64,000 nt of DNA from Thereva unica (taxonomy: Eukaryota; Arthropoda; Insecta; Diptera; Therevidae): assembly GCA_949987705.1 (NCBI GenBank), contig OX465281.1, positions 3,450,001-3,514,000 of the forward strand, read 5' to 3'. The first letter of the stretch is position 1, and each line of letters begins with the position of its first letter. Below the pieces are notes generated by a model. It saw nothing but the letters and a program-made list of their open reading frames with translations, searched no databases and was not told the DNA's origin. Shown piece by piece: positions 12,470 to 25,099 of the stretch. The position numbers and the translations under genes are program-made.

Positions 12470-14050
12470 CATGAACAGACGCGATGTCTGCAATTTAAGT
12501 TTACTCTTTGGATGCAGAATGGCAATGCGCGCTTGTCTATGTCCTGGGTCAAAGTCATTGCAAGAGGAGTTCAACAGGTGGAGCTTGGCAAATCCGTGTT
12601 TACCAAGTTCAGGCAGGGCAACATCCTTCGCAACAAACCAAAGGAAGGGCAGTGGTCAGGACACCGGTACAGGCAGAAATTTCTGGACCCACCAGAAAAT
12701 TGCTAGACAATCGGGCGACAATAGAGGGCAATCTCGCATGCCGGACACAACTCATGCATTGCCCAAACGGCAGCGGTCAGAGGATTCACCGGCTGGGCAG
12801 GGACCCCAGAAGAAAAAAAGAGGAGAGTCGAAAGAAACTGCATACCGGAAGAAGTTGGCTGGGATGGAGTGTTCCTGGACAAATATCAAGAAGACAAGTT
12901 AACGAAGGAGCAGTCCTACTCTATTTGCGATTCTATCTTGACTGAGGTGGACAAAAGTGTTAAGGCCCATCTTGGTTTTTGGGTGTAGGGGTCTCATTAA
13001 GATCACCTGCACCACCATCATTAGACCCATGGTAACTTATGGAGTTTTAGTTTGGTGGTACAGAACGGCGCTTAAAGGTTTCATAACTAATTTAGGCAAA
13101 ATTCAAAGAATGGCTTGCGTTTCCAGCACTGGGACCATCCAAACTTTCCCGACGCCAGTGCTGGAGACTCTCCTCAATCTGGTACCCCTCCACCATGAGG
13201 TAGAGAAGTCCGCCAGAAACGCGGCTGAAAGCGAATGGGTTTCTGGGCGCTGGTCTTGGGCAAGGACATTTTACAATAATCAAAGAAGAGATTCGGGAAT
13301 CTATCGGATTGAAAGCTCTTTGAAATCTCAGGTTTAGCAGGGCGATAAGCCTAGGCACCCTAGCAACTGTCTCTCAAGCAGAAGTGTATGCTATACTGGC
13401 ATGCACTCATGAGAACTTAAGAAGGGCCTACCAGAACAAACGGATGTTTATCTTTTCTGATAGCCAAGCGGCAATTAGGGCGATAAGGCCCTGTAGAACC
13501 AAGTCGAAATTAGTTTGGGACTGCCAAAGTGTTCTTGGTGAGCTGGACGTTTTCAATCAAGTTACCCTTGCCTTGTTCCCCGGGTCACCGGGGCTTCAAA
13601 AGCAACGAAAGTGTGGATGCCCTCCCTGGCTATTGCATTCATCGGTCCAGAGTTGGCTATTGGAGTACCCACCAGCTTGCTGCAAAGGGCCCTGGTCGAT
13701 CGGGCTTTGATGAAACATACTGAACGCTGGGGGTCGGTGCCTGGACTGGCCAACTTTAAGCAGTTTCTTTCTGTGCCGTCCCCTAAGACGGCCAAGGAAT
13801 TGTTAGGGCGCAGTAGAAATGATGTCAGGACACTTTTTGCTTTGATTACCTCACACTGCACTAAATTACCACAGCTGCAGGCATTGCCTGGATGAAGAAG
13901 AGACTGCCCTCCACGTTCTCTGCGAGTGCCTCGCAATAGCGAGAAGCAGGGTTTCTTTATTCGAGGAGTCGCTGTACGAACATTCAACTCTAAGCGACAC
14001 GATAATAGGCAGACTGTTAACGTTATTCAAGTCTGGCCAAATATGAGGTA
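12470..14050 (+). pseudogene. I/LOA-like retrotransposon with internal deletion
   Basis: 12480-12905 holds an ORF1-like basic tail (KRQRSEDSPAGQGPQKKKRG). Almost directly after it comes the RT C-terminal region IIRPMVTYGVLVWWYRTALK with KIQRMACVSSTGTIQTFPT (12960-13200). RNase H follows with FSDSQAAIRAIRPCRT (about 13450), and a C-terminal zinc-knuckle-like end with EETALHVLCECLAIARSR (about 13890-13940) and a stop near 14045. Most of the RT and all the endonuclease are missing, so ORF1 and the RT thumb were joined by deletion. Confidence 0.75.
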
Positions 14051-14054
14051 CAGG

Positions 14055-14640
14055 AGTGTAGTACAATAGGTCAAATGAATGGCCGCAGTATGGATCCAAT
14101 ACTCCCACACAGGAAAAAAAAGCTGTGTCAAGCTTGCTCTCATCTCCTTAGCTCACGTCAGCAATTGCATAGTTACAGGAGACGATTCAACAAAGACATG
14201 CAGCACAGTCAAGTCAAGGCGGTCTTCGAGGGAAGCTTCCCAAGAACAGATTGGCTGTCTGGTCTGCTCAAACCTTGCCACCGCAGAATGGGTGAGGAGT
14301 AACTTCTCCGATATCAAGGACAAAAGTGGTCTTGATATCACTTTGGTGGAAGAAGGAAATTTTTCTCACACCATTGCGTCCGTCGTCGAGAGATTTATCA
14401 ATAGTGCCACCTAAGAGGGTTCAAGACCTTCTAGAGTTCTGTCGCTGGATGAACTCACAGCTCGTGATCGCTTGTAATGCGCATGATTACTACGCTATTT
14501 AATGGACCACTGACCTAAATGATAGATGTGACTGTCTGCTAGAATTTCTTGCACCATGGCCCTAAATTGGCCGCGGTGGTGCCAACCATAGGAGTAGCCC
14601 CGTACTTATAACAGTAATAACATCTTAATCAAAATTTCAA
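14055..14640 (+). pseudogene. Second LINE fragment, ORF1-like end plus 3' tail
   Basis: A frame at 14079-14414 contains GCLVCSNLATAEWVRSNFSD and ITLVEEGNFSHTIASVVERF before a stop, resembling an ORF1 C-terminus. Near 14560 an AATTGGCCGCGGTGGTGCC block resembles the LINE tails at about 38750. Clade assignment is weak. Confidence 0.4.
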
Positions 14641-16062
14641 CGTTTCTCTAGAGTGAAACCTTTAAGAATATTGGATTGGAATCAAGTTGTTTACAAACTA
14701 ACAATGTAATCTATTAATACGGCCAACAGCTCCAAGAACTATTGATTCAATTCCAAATTTCCCAAGCTAAGCACATGTCCTCCTCCATAAAGGGGCTTAA
14801 TAGCTCCGTAATCGTCGTGGGAATAGAAACCTCATATCTATGTCACTATCACGGCACAAGTATCACTTTCCTGTCCGCACAGCAGCCTTCCTGTTGCCTG
14901 AATGAAACTAGTCAAATTAAAATAAACACAAGCAGATTTCCTGAAGCCATTAAATTCCTCCACTATCTCCACCACTGCGGTGTCAAGTCCAAGCGAACTC
15001 ATTAGCAAGATCTAAAAATAATTGGAGCCGTGCTAACTGAAACCGGATTAGGCAGTCACCATTCAAGTCTAGATCCAAGTCATCGGGACAGAAGAACAAG
15101 AACCGTTAACCCGAGCAGCAAGGCGAGGCAAGAAAAGCAGTTCCCATGAAATCCATAAAAGCGCCCTCCCGAAGCAGATTTCGAGCAAAACCAAAAACCC
15201 CGGCTCTCCTTATGAGTCATCACCTGCAATTAACTAAATTCGTGTGCCGTAACCCACAGGTAATCCAAACTGCTCCGAAGAATGATTAGGAGAACTTTCT
15301 GAGGACTACACCAGGACTAATTTGCTGTGGTTGTGCTCCTGCGGCAGGGCTCCGCACAAATCATGTTATTCACCCCATCTCTGGGGATAACAACCCCGGG
15401 TGGGGATCTGCGAGTGATACGACTGTGTGCATGCATCCGACCACCCTTCAACGGTGAATTATTGTTTAAATCCCTGCTCCAAAGTCACAAGGTCACAGGG
15501 GATGACGAGCAGCATTTATATAGTTCCGGTGATAGCCGGCGATCCACTCCCTCGAAATGATTCAACCAGACGAGAATACATTTGGCCAATCAGCAGCCAC
15601 GGGACAACGAGAAGCTTTCAGCCCTAATTGGAAGGCCGGGATACCGCGCGAGCGAGGAGAGCCCGAAACCTGCACGGCTTCACAATTCAGACATGAAAAT
15701 CAATAAAAAAAAACGAAAACAAGTAGTACACGACACGAAATGTTGTTTTTTGTCAGGCTCTTCTCGCGGGGTTCTTGGGCAGTCTGGATATCCTTTGGGG
15801 CCAATCGTGCACATCAAATATTCACGGGGCTCCTCCAGCCAATATGCCACTCCGCTCGAATCGATTAATTGATTTTATTCCACGGTTTTTAACGCGCTTC
15901 GGCCCACTGGCACGGCACTAGATGAATCTCGCATTGATTCCATTCATGATCTGCGAAAAAACCCCATTTTCCAGCTGGAGGCTCCGCTAAGTGGTTGCTG
16001 GGGTCGCCGCGCGTTACTCAATACCTGCGAGGGGATGGGGGCGGATTTTAGCAGCTACTCAC
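14641..16062. other. Unidentified; partly unique-looking sequence
   Basis: No element or coding family recognised. 15500-15900 is less AT-rich and non-repetitive within the window, but its open frames show no domain. It lies just downstream of the candidate exon at 16063-16104. Confidence 0.35.
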
Positions 16063-16104
16063 TTGTTGTTCTAGCTTCTGGTGTCTGCTGTTAATTGCCG
16101 TCAT
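16063..16104 (-). CDS. Candidate first coding exon of an unidentified minus-strand gene
   Basis: An ATG at 16104 opens a 14-codon exon (MTAINSRHQKLEQQ) that ends at a consensus donor, CAA|GTGAGT, in phase 0. About 150 bp upstream (to about 16260) is moderately GC-rich, non-repetitive sequence with several CpGs, unlike the transposon debris around it. That would suit a leader or promoter. No later exon was found in the window, so the gene would continue below 15.9 kb or outside it. The product is unknown. Confidence 0.3.
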
Positions 16105-17390
16105 ATTTCACACTTTAAGAGCACTTCAGAACGGATTTTTCGATCGGAAATTGAATTCGCGACTCGCCACAAACACTTCTCGACAACGATTGACAGCCAG
16201 CGTCCGATTTGTTTACGGATTTGCTTCCTTTTCTTCCACTGCTGTTCGCAGTGAAGTTGGCTGTGCTTTAGTGGTCGTTAGAAAGTGCGTTTAATGCTTG
16301 GAAACGTTGAGGCAAAATGAGAAATTTAATTATTTTTAGGGTTTAAGTTGGTTTCCTGTAGGTGTAAACCTAGAATATAAACTAAGGAAAGGCTCTCGAG
16401 GGTACAATCCATGCATGTAAACGTGGTGAAATCTGGGATCAGACAACTGTCAAATTGGGTAAGTGGACTGCTTGTTTTCCCGCGCTCGGTTGAATAATTT
16501 CTTTGAAACGAGTTTTTTAATGTTTACTCAAACAGATTTTCTCAAAATTAACTCAAAAATGAAAAAGAAAGTTTTAAGAATTGTTTTTAGTGTAATTCAA
16601 GTTTTTACAAGTGAGTTTTCTCTAAAATAAGTCAATGAATTGTGCAGTTTGTGAATGTTGGAATGATGCGAAATTTCCGCTAGGAAAATCCTTCTTCAGG
16701 TAAATGTGTTAATTAAAATGCTTCCTAAACACATATATTACATGTTTACATTAATAAATATGTGAATCACTGCGCTTAATACTTCAAATAATATAAATTT
16801 TGTTTTCTTGGATTACTTTGTTTACATTAACTGGCCTAACGCAAAAATCAAGGGGGATCCCTGACTAAAATTCGGAATGACGGTGTGTGAAAAGGTAATT
16901 TCTGGGGGCAAGATTTTATTTTAGATAACTCATAATTTTAACTCCTTTTTGCCTCTGCTCTATTTCACTCGCCTTTTCCGCTTGCAGTGGACCAACCAAC
17001 AGCTACCAAAGCGTGGGCCCTCATACAAAAAGAATTGCACTACGCTTTAATTCGGCGAGGGGACTTCTTGTAGTTCTATATTCTAAGGTTTTGATTGAAA
17101 ATTTGAATTGTAAATGTCGAAGCTGAATAGATACAAAATGGCAAAAGGGAATGCCAAATGTATCTCTTAGTCTACCTTTTGCAGGAATATAGAGTCCATT
17201 TCGGAAGCTTCAAGGTTTCATTAAATATACCAACAATGAGTTATTTATGCAAAGAAAACGGCGGTTGGATTCACTCAGGGCTGATTCACATTCACAGCTT
17301 CAAGCTGAAGGCCTCAAATGGAACAAAAGTCAGCTGAAGTTTGCAGTTTGAAGCTCTGATTGCGAATCAGGCCTAATGCGGGAATCCCTG
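16105..17390. other. Candidate leader, then AT-rich spacer
   Basis: 16105-16260 may be the leader of the candidate exon at 16063. The rest is AT-rich with no recognised feature. Confidence 0.35.
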
Positions 17391-17394
17391 AGAC

Positions 17395-18760
17395 ATTACT
17401 TATGGACACCCACTTTCCGAGTAGTACTACGGTTGAGACAGCTATCGTAAGTAGAGCAAGTATTAAATAGGCTGTAAGGCGTATAAATCACCAAGGCCTG
17501 ACGGCATAGTTCCGGCACAATTGCAGCGCCCCCTTAGTTACATCATGCCTTGGTTGCACGCCATGTTGACTGGCCTTCAAAACAATTGCATCCTCTCTAG
17601 TTGGAAAGGGGTCAAATTAGTTTTTATACCTAAGGCAGGGTAAGCCTCCCACGCAATACCCAAAGACTTTAGACCAATCACCTTTCTATTAAAGATTCTA
17701 GAAAGGCTAATCGAAATACATCGGAGGCATACCATACTAACCTCGGAACCCTGTGACGTATAACACGCCTACACAAAGGTAAAATCTGCTGATACTGCTC
17801 TTCACTCACTTAGATCGAGCGTTTAACAACGTATTACCCTGGCCTTGACGGAACAGAGGATCGAGGCATCGCTGTTGGTGTTTCTCATCCACCAAATGCT
17901 TACTGGCTGGATGGTGAGCTCGATCCTAAACGACAGCTTGGTCCGAAGGCCGTAAATAAAGTCACTCAACAAGGAGGAGTACTTCCCTTGCTGTTATGGG
18001 TTGTAAATATGAACCAGCTGTTGTGACGCATGGAGGCAGACCAGCCTCACACTCTGGCGTAGACAGATGACGTTGTTATTATTACAAAAAGAAAATTTCT
18101 CACGTCCTCTGTGATATCATAGAGGCGCCGTTACAAACTCTCTCAAGCTGGACTGTTACTCGCGGACTAAAATTAACCTAGTAAAAACAGAATTGGTCCT
18201 CTTCACAAGGAGGTATAAAACCCCACCTTTAACACGGAATTATAAATAACAGGGGCTCTTCGCTCCACACCTTAGTTATTATACCTCCCTCCTTTGAACC
18301 TTGTGGCAAGAGAAAACGCAACCATCGCAGCTCTTAGAATTCAAAAATCTGGGGTTTAGACCGGAATAAGGGGAGGGCACACGAGCGGGCTGAGCTCGTT
18401 ATGATCCCTCTCAAAAACCGGCCTTTGCTTATCCGAGGCTACTCTCACGAAAATCTGCGGAGTTCACATCCATTGAGAAATAGACCACACAGAACTCTTC
18501 GGAGCTTGGGATTGAAATCTCCTTCCGACTACCCGATCACTTCAGTGTATACCAAGTGGAAGTTTTAGCCATAGATGAAGCTGTTCTGAAAATCGACTAG
18601 CACGGCGATAGGAATCGGACTGTCTACATCTTCTCAGATAGTCAGGCGGCTCTAAAGGACCTGCCCTCTTGCACTAACAGCTCTAAAACTATCTCTGCAT
18701 GACGCAGATCTCTTAACGAGTTCAGTTCAGGACCCTCGTTGTATGGGTCGCCGAAATATA
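17395..18760 (+). pseudogene. LOA-like retrotransposon relic (RT to RNase H)
   Basis: Broken frames read as VKLVFIPKAG and KDFRPITFLLKILERLIEIH (RT fingers), KSADTALHSL, then TDDVVIITKRKF at the catalytic region. FSDSQAALKDLP of RNase H lies near 18640. Segment order is that of LOA-type elements such as the one at 35160, but with many stops and deletions. Confidence 0.7.
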
Positions 18761-19480
18761 GAGGTTAAGTGTATGAGATAACACCAGCTCCTCAGCCATA
18801 TCTAACCTAACCCTCCACCATGCTCGACTTTCAGTTGAGTTTTCGGTCCAAAAAAATACCCAGAAATTTAACCCTGGAAGAGAGAGTTGGCTATGCCCAA
18901 CCAATCTAGAGAGGTTGAAGGGAACATTTTGGTCTTCCATCCGCTTGATTTCGCTAATCACGGTTGGAAATATTCCACTATTACCACTAACTCGCCGAGT
19001 ATGCTACTATCTTATTAGCTTCATTTATACGTATCTTTTGCTGTATGCCAGAGAACGGAAATCTCCTTCCAGGAGTGTCTTTGCCTATTCCCCGAAGCTT
19101 TAAGTTTCCTTTTGTCCTTATATCTGGAAAAGTGTATGTTTATTAGTAGTTCTAGCGATTTCGACTGCAATTCTGTCAAACTTCATTCCCCCGGACGGGC
19201 TTGAGTGTTATTTTGAGACGACCCTGCCAGGAGTCTCTCTTGTTAACTTCCTGAGTTTCGAGAGATCTTCACGGGGGCTTTTTTGCTCTGCTTTATTAGG
19301 CAGTATACCTTCTATGTCGTGGGAATAGCGCTTTCGAAGACTTTGAGTCTATCTTCGATTGTTTCTGTATGGTGTATCTTTTCCTTTGAATGTTCTTTAG
19401 AATCTGCTCTTAGGACCTCACGAAACATGTTCCAGTTAATCCCTCTTGAGTTTTTATACGCATAAGGAGCTTTAGCCTGC
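18761..19480 (-). pseudogene. Possible non-LTR element linker region
   Basis: On the minus strand about 19480-19340 reads KNSRGINWNMFREVLRADSK and ETIEDRLKVFESAIPTT then a stop. This resembles the segment between endonuclease and RT in Jockey/R1-type elements (the W..F...L pattern). The rest is unrecognised. Confidence 0.35.
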
Positions 19481-20700
19481 AGGTTTACTTTGAAGCGTAT
19501 CCATTTTCATGATTAACAAACAACATTTATTTTCAAAATATATTATTTATTAAATAACTTATGGTATAAACATTTCTTTGAAATAATCAACATCTTATAT
19601 TTAAAATCGATTTAATTTTTAGTCAAAAATATTAACAATATAAATTATTAAATAACCATACATCATTCTGATAATAATCCCCACACAATTTAGTTATTTA
19701 TTTTATATTATTTATTTTTATTTTGTTTTTACAAATTCAGGACATGTCTTCTTAAGGCACAACAGCATTGCTCGGGCTCTGCAGCGACGCAATCATTAAT
19801 TTTTATATTTTTGTAAATGCTTAAAAAATACTAAAACCACTTTTGGCAAATCAAGCAGTTGTTTAGGCGAAATTTCTTTTTGTTCATATACAGTAATAAT
19901 TTCTATAAAGTTCACAATGAATGTTTTGCAAAATTTAGTTTTGGCCTGATTTAGTGATGAAATACATTCAATTTTACCCTTTTGGGGAGGCGGACTATCT
20001 AGAAAAGCTTTTATTATACAAAATCTAACAAAGATCACAAGTTTTATTTATATTGAATCATTTGGTAAAGAGTTTATCTTATTTCTTTTGTAGTTTGTAG
20101 GAATAATTGTAGTTCGTAATTACCGATTAGAAGCAGCTTTACAATCATTGCAATTGCGGCAAATTCGTTTTTATTTACAATTTTATTAAGTAGATTTTCC
20201 ATTTCGATTTTTTGTTCTGACATTTGCACAAGGGAATCGTTGCTTGCCTATAACGTTTTTAGGATTCGTTTGTTCATTTATCCCGTGTCAATAAGTTATA
20301 CTTGTTTTTAGGATTCTTTAACTAGGTTATAGGTTCTGAACTTCAATTGGCTCACGATGATAATAACGAGTCTCTAAACAAAGAAGTGTCAATTTAAATT
20401 TCACGCCATTTTTGAACTGTCAATTACTGCGGCTCTACGTTTTAGTACTTGTGATCAAGCAAAAAAGGTTTGCTGATTTCAAATGCGTCCGCACAAACGT
20501 TGATGATACTGAAGGCTCTGGTCGACCAGATGCAGCAGTAGTTCCAGAAGAAAAGAGTGCACAAAATCGTTTTGGAAGACCATAAAGTGAAGTTCACTAT
20601 TTTGCATGAACATTTGTCCATATTAAAACTCTGTTTGAAGTAGATACTACGTTTGCCACTGTTGGCCAAAAACAACAACCAGTTGATGATTCATAGCGCT
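19481..20700. other. AT-rich spacer
   Basis: Strongly AT-rich at 19500-19740 and otherwise without recognisable genes or elements. Confidence 0.4.
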
Positions 20701-20704
20701 GTTT

Positions 20705-21690
20705 GGATCCGGTCCTCCTGGTAATGGGGTTGGGCGTTGGGCTAACTACCCGGCCCTGTAAAACACATCAGTTAAGAAACCCGAAGCAAAGCCACGGAAC
20801 GGACGGGAAAAACGGCAACGACTACGGCAACAGCACCTGGAAATGATTTTCGGAACATGGAATACACGAAATATGTACAGAACTGCAGCAGTTGTCACTA
20901 TTAGACGAAGTGGGCAGATATAAAATAAAATTACTCGCGTTACAAGAGATCAGATGGATAGGAGACGGGACAATGGACCTTGGCAACTACAGGATATTCT
21001 ACAGCTGCGGAAGGGAACATCACTTAGGAGTAGGCTTCGTAATACACAAATCAATTATAGATAATGTGATAGAGTTCAAGCCAATCAGTGAACGATTATG
21101 CTTAATACGACTCCGAACGAAGTTCTTTACACTCTCAATCATAAACGTACATGCGGAGACGGAGGAGAAAGCGGACACGACAAAGGACACTTTCTATTAT
21201 AAGCTTGAGCGCGCATATGATACGGCCCCTTCCAATGACATCACGATGGTGATAGAAGACCTCAACGCCAAAATTGGAAGAGAAAACTGGCACAGACCGA
21301 CCATTGGAAAGGAAAGTCTCCACGAAACATCAAACGATAACGGACAACGTGTTATCGATTTCGCAATGAGGTAAAAATATGATCGTCAGCTCAACATATT
21401 TCCCAAGAAAGGACATTCACAAATACAGCGAAAGATACTGCAATAAAATAGACCATGTTCTCATAGACAGAAAAGCAGCTTCCAGAATCCTGCAAGTAAG
21501 AACCTGTAGGGGTACAAATTGTGAATCGGACCACTTCCTAGTTAAAGCTAGATTCAGATGTTGGCTGTCTACTCAAGAAAGAAGAAACAGCAAACAAAAG
21601 AAATTCGACGTCGATCGCCTGCAGGAACAGCCCTTGTTGGAGAGATATCAGGAAACTCTAGCAGCATGTATTGTGCTCTAAGTCGATTGC
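20705..21690 (+). pseudogene. RTE-like retrotransposon, 5' region and endonuclease
   Basis: From about 20890 it reads LLALQEIRWIGDGTMDLGNY (the catalytic Glu of the AP-endonuclease fold), GVGFVIHKSIIDNVIEFKPI and SERLCLIRLRTKFFTLSIIN. It continues with VIEDLNAKIGREN (degenerate GDxNA motif), SNDNGQRVIDFAMR, and after a stop STYFPRKDIHKY and KIDHVLIDRKAAS...SDHF. These are the ordered motifs of RTE-type endonucleases, also annotated in animals as craniofacial development protein 2-like. No RT follows, so the copy is cut off. Confidence 0.8.
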
Positions 21691-22130
21691 ATGGCAAAAT
21701 TGCCCGAATTGCTTTCACATCCACCGACTTTTCCCATCAACCTGTTCTTAGGTCTCAAAAAGTGCTTAACGGAAAGAAATATGGGTCCAATGAGGAGATG
21801 TCGCCGAAACTGAAGCGTTTACTTTTATTTAGCTTTGCACACACATTGAGTTACCGTGACAATTCAATCTAACAATTTTGTAAAAATCAAGATGGCGGAC
21901 GTATTTTGCCATTATGTTCCGATTCCATTGAAAATCGGTACCGGGCAGGGGCGGTGGAGCGCATGGGGATGGATGGAAAAGTACATACGCACTTTTGCTT
22001 TGGGTTAGGAAGTCCACACCAAAATGTTTTCATGGACACCTAATAACCCAGAAATTAGGAGGCCGTCCCGATCTCTGGCGACGAACGAACGTGGAGAAGC
22101 TAGGATTATCATACGAAAACTACATACAGG
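21691..22130. other. No recognisable feature
   Basis: Spacer between the RTE-like relic and a DNA-transposon region. Nothing supported. Confidence 0.4.
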
Positions 22131-22133
22131 GTG

Positions 22134-23510
22134 TCCGGTGGCAGATTTACGGTTTTAATTTCGAATATTTGTAAAACCGTTGTCCGAAGGAGCGGGAGAG
22201 GAGCATAGCTCGACGCGGCGTGCGTCCGGATTCAAGATATAGCAATGGTTATAACTTAATACCTGTAAAAATATACGACCTAGATCATTCTTGTGTGAGT
22301 AACTTTTTTAGGTAATTGTTTGGTGCACCAGAAATGAAAGAAAAGAAAAAAAGTTAATAATACATTTTTCTAAGATGGCTCAGATACAATCGATATTTAA
22401 ACCAACATATCGTCTAAACAGAGCCGGTTATTTATACCCAATTAAAGAATACAGTTAGTTAGATAACAAACCTAACTATAAAGCTCAAAGCTTTTTTAAT
22501 GTATTTTCGTAAACACCCCGTATTTCAGCGGATCGTGCCGATAGGCCCCTCTATTACCCTGTTTATGACTAGGTTGAAAAGATGGTCGAGGTTGAGTTGA
22601 AATTTCGACCACCGTATATGATGTCGCGATGAGTTCACAAAATATCAACTCGACCCATATCTCGTTTATGACTAGGTTCAACCTAGGTTAAACTCAGTCA
22701 TAAATGGGGGCGAGTTGAAAGTGAGTCCGCCTTTGGCGTTAGTTCTATAAATAAGAATTTCACACAAAAATTTGAGGTTATGGTTAGATTTCAGTTCAAG
22801 TCTATTTCAACCCAAAGTGAACCCAATTTGATATCATATACGATGGTCGAAATTTCAACTCAACCTAGACTCAACTTTTTAACCTAGTCATAAACGGGGT
22901 ACCAGGTAGGAGACCTGAGTTGGGTTGATTGGTCCCAGTTTCAACTCGACCCCCGTTTTATGACTAGGTTGAACCTGGGTTAAACCTAGTCAAAAAAGGG
23001 GGTATGTAGAACAATTCGTTTCTCCAAATCTACCCAGAAATCACCCCTTAATATAACGGATTAGCATTTTAGTCTGAAACACCCTGTTCATGTGCTCCCC
23101 ACCCTCATAGATTATGTTCTGCCGCGAGAGGTTTTTATGAGCACAAATGATGATTCTGTGGTCAAAATTTGAAAATTCAAAATGGCGGCGCCAATATGGC
23201 GAACGATTAGGGCAATTACAATTCGATTTCCCTGAATTTGGGGTGGTTAAGGTTGGAAATAATGAATTTGTACGAAAAACGACCAACCGAACAGCTGGAC
23301 TACAACTTCAGAACCATAACCCTATTCGAATTTGCAATGTTCCAGCAACGGTTCAAGCACTCAAAGATAATATCAGAGTTGCTATTGACGAAATACAGTC
23401 GCTATTAAGCGAAATCGTAATGAAAAATTTCATCAAAAGTATAACCGTTTGTAAAACGAGCCGAGCCGAACATTTGGCAGATATTGTATTCCATTATTAA
23501 CCTCAGAGTT
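22134..23510 (+). mobile_element. Degraded DNA transposon region with transposase-like C-terminus
   Basis: CAGGGTGT begins at about 22138 and inverted copies (ACACCCCG at 22515, ACACCCTG at 23074) occur further on. A frame at 23290-23500 reads NHNPIRICNVPATVQALKDN, IRVAIDEIQSLLSEIVMKNF and ends HLADIVFHY. This resembles the last helices of Tc1/mariner-like (IS630-type) transposases. The catalytic DDE part is not visible. A foldback element interrupts the region. Confidence 0.4.
22546..23010. repeat. Foldback element built of GTTTATGACTAGGTTGAAC modules
   Basis: The left arm (22548-22622) and right arm (22836-22903) are inverted copies of each other over about 70 bp. They share GGTCGAAATTTCAACTCAAC on the right and its complement on the left. 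A second inverted module, TTATGACTAGGTTCAACC facing GGTTAAACTCAGTCATAA, lies at 22668-22706 and recurs at 22958-22993. No coding content. Related AGTTGAGT-rich sequence occurs at 26895-27150. Confidence 0.65.
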
Positions 23511-23519
23511 TGTACTTTA

Positions 23520-24068
23520 CACGAAAATAAAAAAATCTTCACTTTTTAGAAAAAGGGTGCACTTTTTTGTTGATTTAAAGTAACACCTCTTGCTGAATGA
23601 GCCTGAATGTATCTTCTGAGACTTAGGAACTGATCTTGATCAATAGTTTGTCAAACAAACGACATTCCAGTAGGAAACTAACAAAAATCGCGTATGTTTT
23701 CTCTTTTCTACACAATTACACAAAGCTACTCTACGCAGCAAGCAAGATTCTTGTCAGACGAATGGAAATATTCTGTACAAAAATTGTGAAAGTCTAAATA
23801 CATCTATCTCGTCATTGTCCTTAATCTTAAACAAATTTAAATATTCTAGCTACAGAAATAACAAAAAAAAACACTTTGGTATCTTTATACAAATGGCCAC
23901 ATTATCCTAGTATGGACGACAAATCTTCTAGTATGCGTGTATAAGTATGAGTCTTAAAGCTACAATTTAAAAAAAGTCTTAATCACACTCAATCTGAACG
24001 CCCACTCGTTTAAAACTAAAAAACAATGTCTTAAGCAAACTCCTTAAATCTTCTGGGTTACCTTAATG
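23520..24068 (-). other. Probable 3' UTR and downstream flank of the K2P gene
   Basis: This AT-rich, ORF-free sequence follows the channel stop codon. I see no canonical AATAAA on the minus strand in the first 300 bases, so the poly(A) site is not placed. Confidence 0.4.
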
Positions 24069-25099
24069 TTAAAAGTTAAAAAATCTCCTCTTGCTTTTCT
24101 TCTCCTCCTCCTTCGATCCGTCGTTCGGCGGATGGCTGCGTGGCGGCGGTGGTGGTGGTGAGTTATCCTCCACAGCAATACCAGCGGCGTTATTGTGGTT
24201 ACTAATGCTAGGATTGTTGTTGTTCACTACGACATCACCACCAGCAGCATGACTTCCTGGAATCGGATTCAGCAGGATACTTTCAAGCTTCGATACTGAA
24301 TGGACCGAAGCAAGATCGGCCGAAGGAGTTTGATTCTGGGATTTTCTACTCTCCTCTTCGGCCATTTTAAGACCGATCGTTGCTCCCAACTTGGCGCTTG
24401 CATGCGCAAAGCTGTCCTTAAGCTTTTCCTGTACAACATTAATGCACATGGAAGTCAACGCCAGGCCGAATATCAAGTAGATAATGCTGCACATCATGAA
24501 GATCGGATGATCTGGCACAAAGTCACCAAAGCCGATCGTTGACATAGAAATGAAGACGAAGTAGAACGACTCAAAATAGGACCACTTCTCCCAGAAATGG
24601 TAGATGAATGCGCCGAAGAAAATATACCCCAAAAGTATCGTGGTAGCCAATGACACAGGTAGATTGAACTCGTCATCAATAACCATTGTCTCAGGATAGG
24701 GCGTTGTCGGAGTTTCGGCATTTGATATTGTGTACGCCTGTGTTGAAACTGAATGCGGTGTTCCCGGTTCCTTGTGGTCCCTATCGGGAGCTGCAGCTGA
24801 TTGTGTCGGGGATTTCATCGATTCTCCGTCTCTGATAAATGCGCTGGGGCGTCTTATTGTGATGTCGTACATTGTGTTGAAGTTTTTCATAGTTTGTCGT
24901 ACTTGTTTCTGATGGCGTATTTTGCGACAGGTACCAGTGTAGTATACTCGACGGACGTAGGCCCATAGGAATTTTATGCATCTGGTGAAGAGTTTGCCGA
25001 AATCTGCTAGTAGGATGAGGAAGATTGGAATACCAATGATGGCGTAAATAATTGTTACTCCTCGGCCGATTGTTGTTTTTGGTGTTATGTGACCGTATC
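24069..25099 (-). CDS. K2P channel shared terminal exon (TM2, TM3, pore 2, TM4, C-tail)
   Basis: The acceptor is CTTTTTAG|GATACGG. The exon supplies the last two bases of a Gly codon and then YGHITPKTTIGRG, the end of filter 1 and the start of TM2 (VTIIYAIIGIPIFLILLADF, with the conserved GIP). A roughly 110-residue cytosolic loop with TP and Ser-rich stretches follows. TM3 is NLPVSLATTILLGYIFFGAF, pore 2 is SFYFVFISMSTIGFGDFVP, and TM4 is CSIIYLIFGLALTSMCINVV. The C-tail carries an Asn/His-rich run and PPPPPP, and ends KSKRRFFNF with TAA at 24071-24069. STIGFGD is the typical second K2P filter. No other exon in the window could serve this role, so forms A and B probably share it. Confidence 0.92.
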
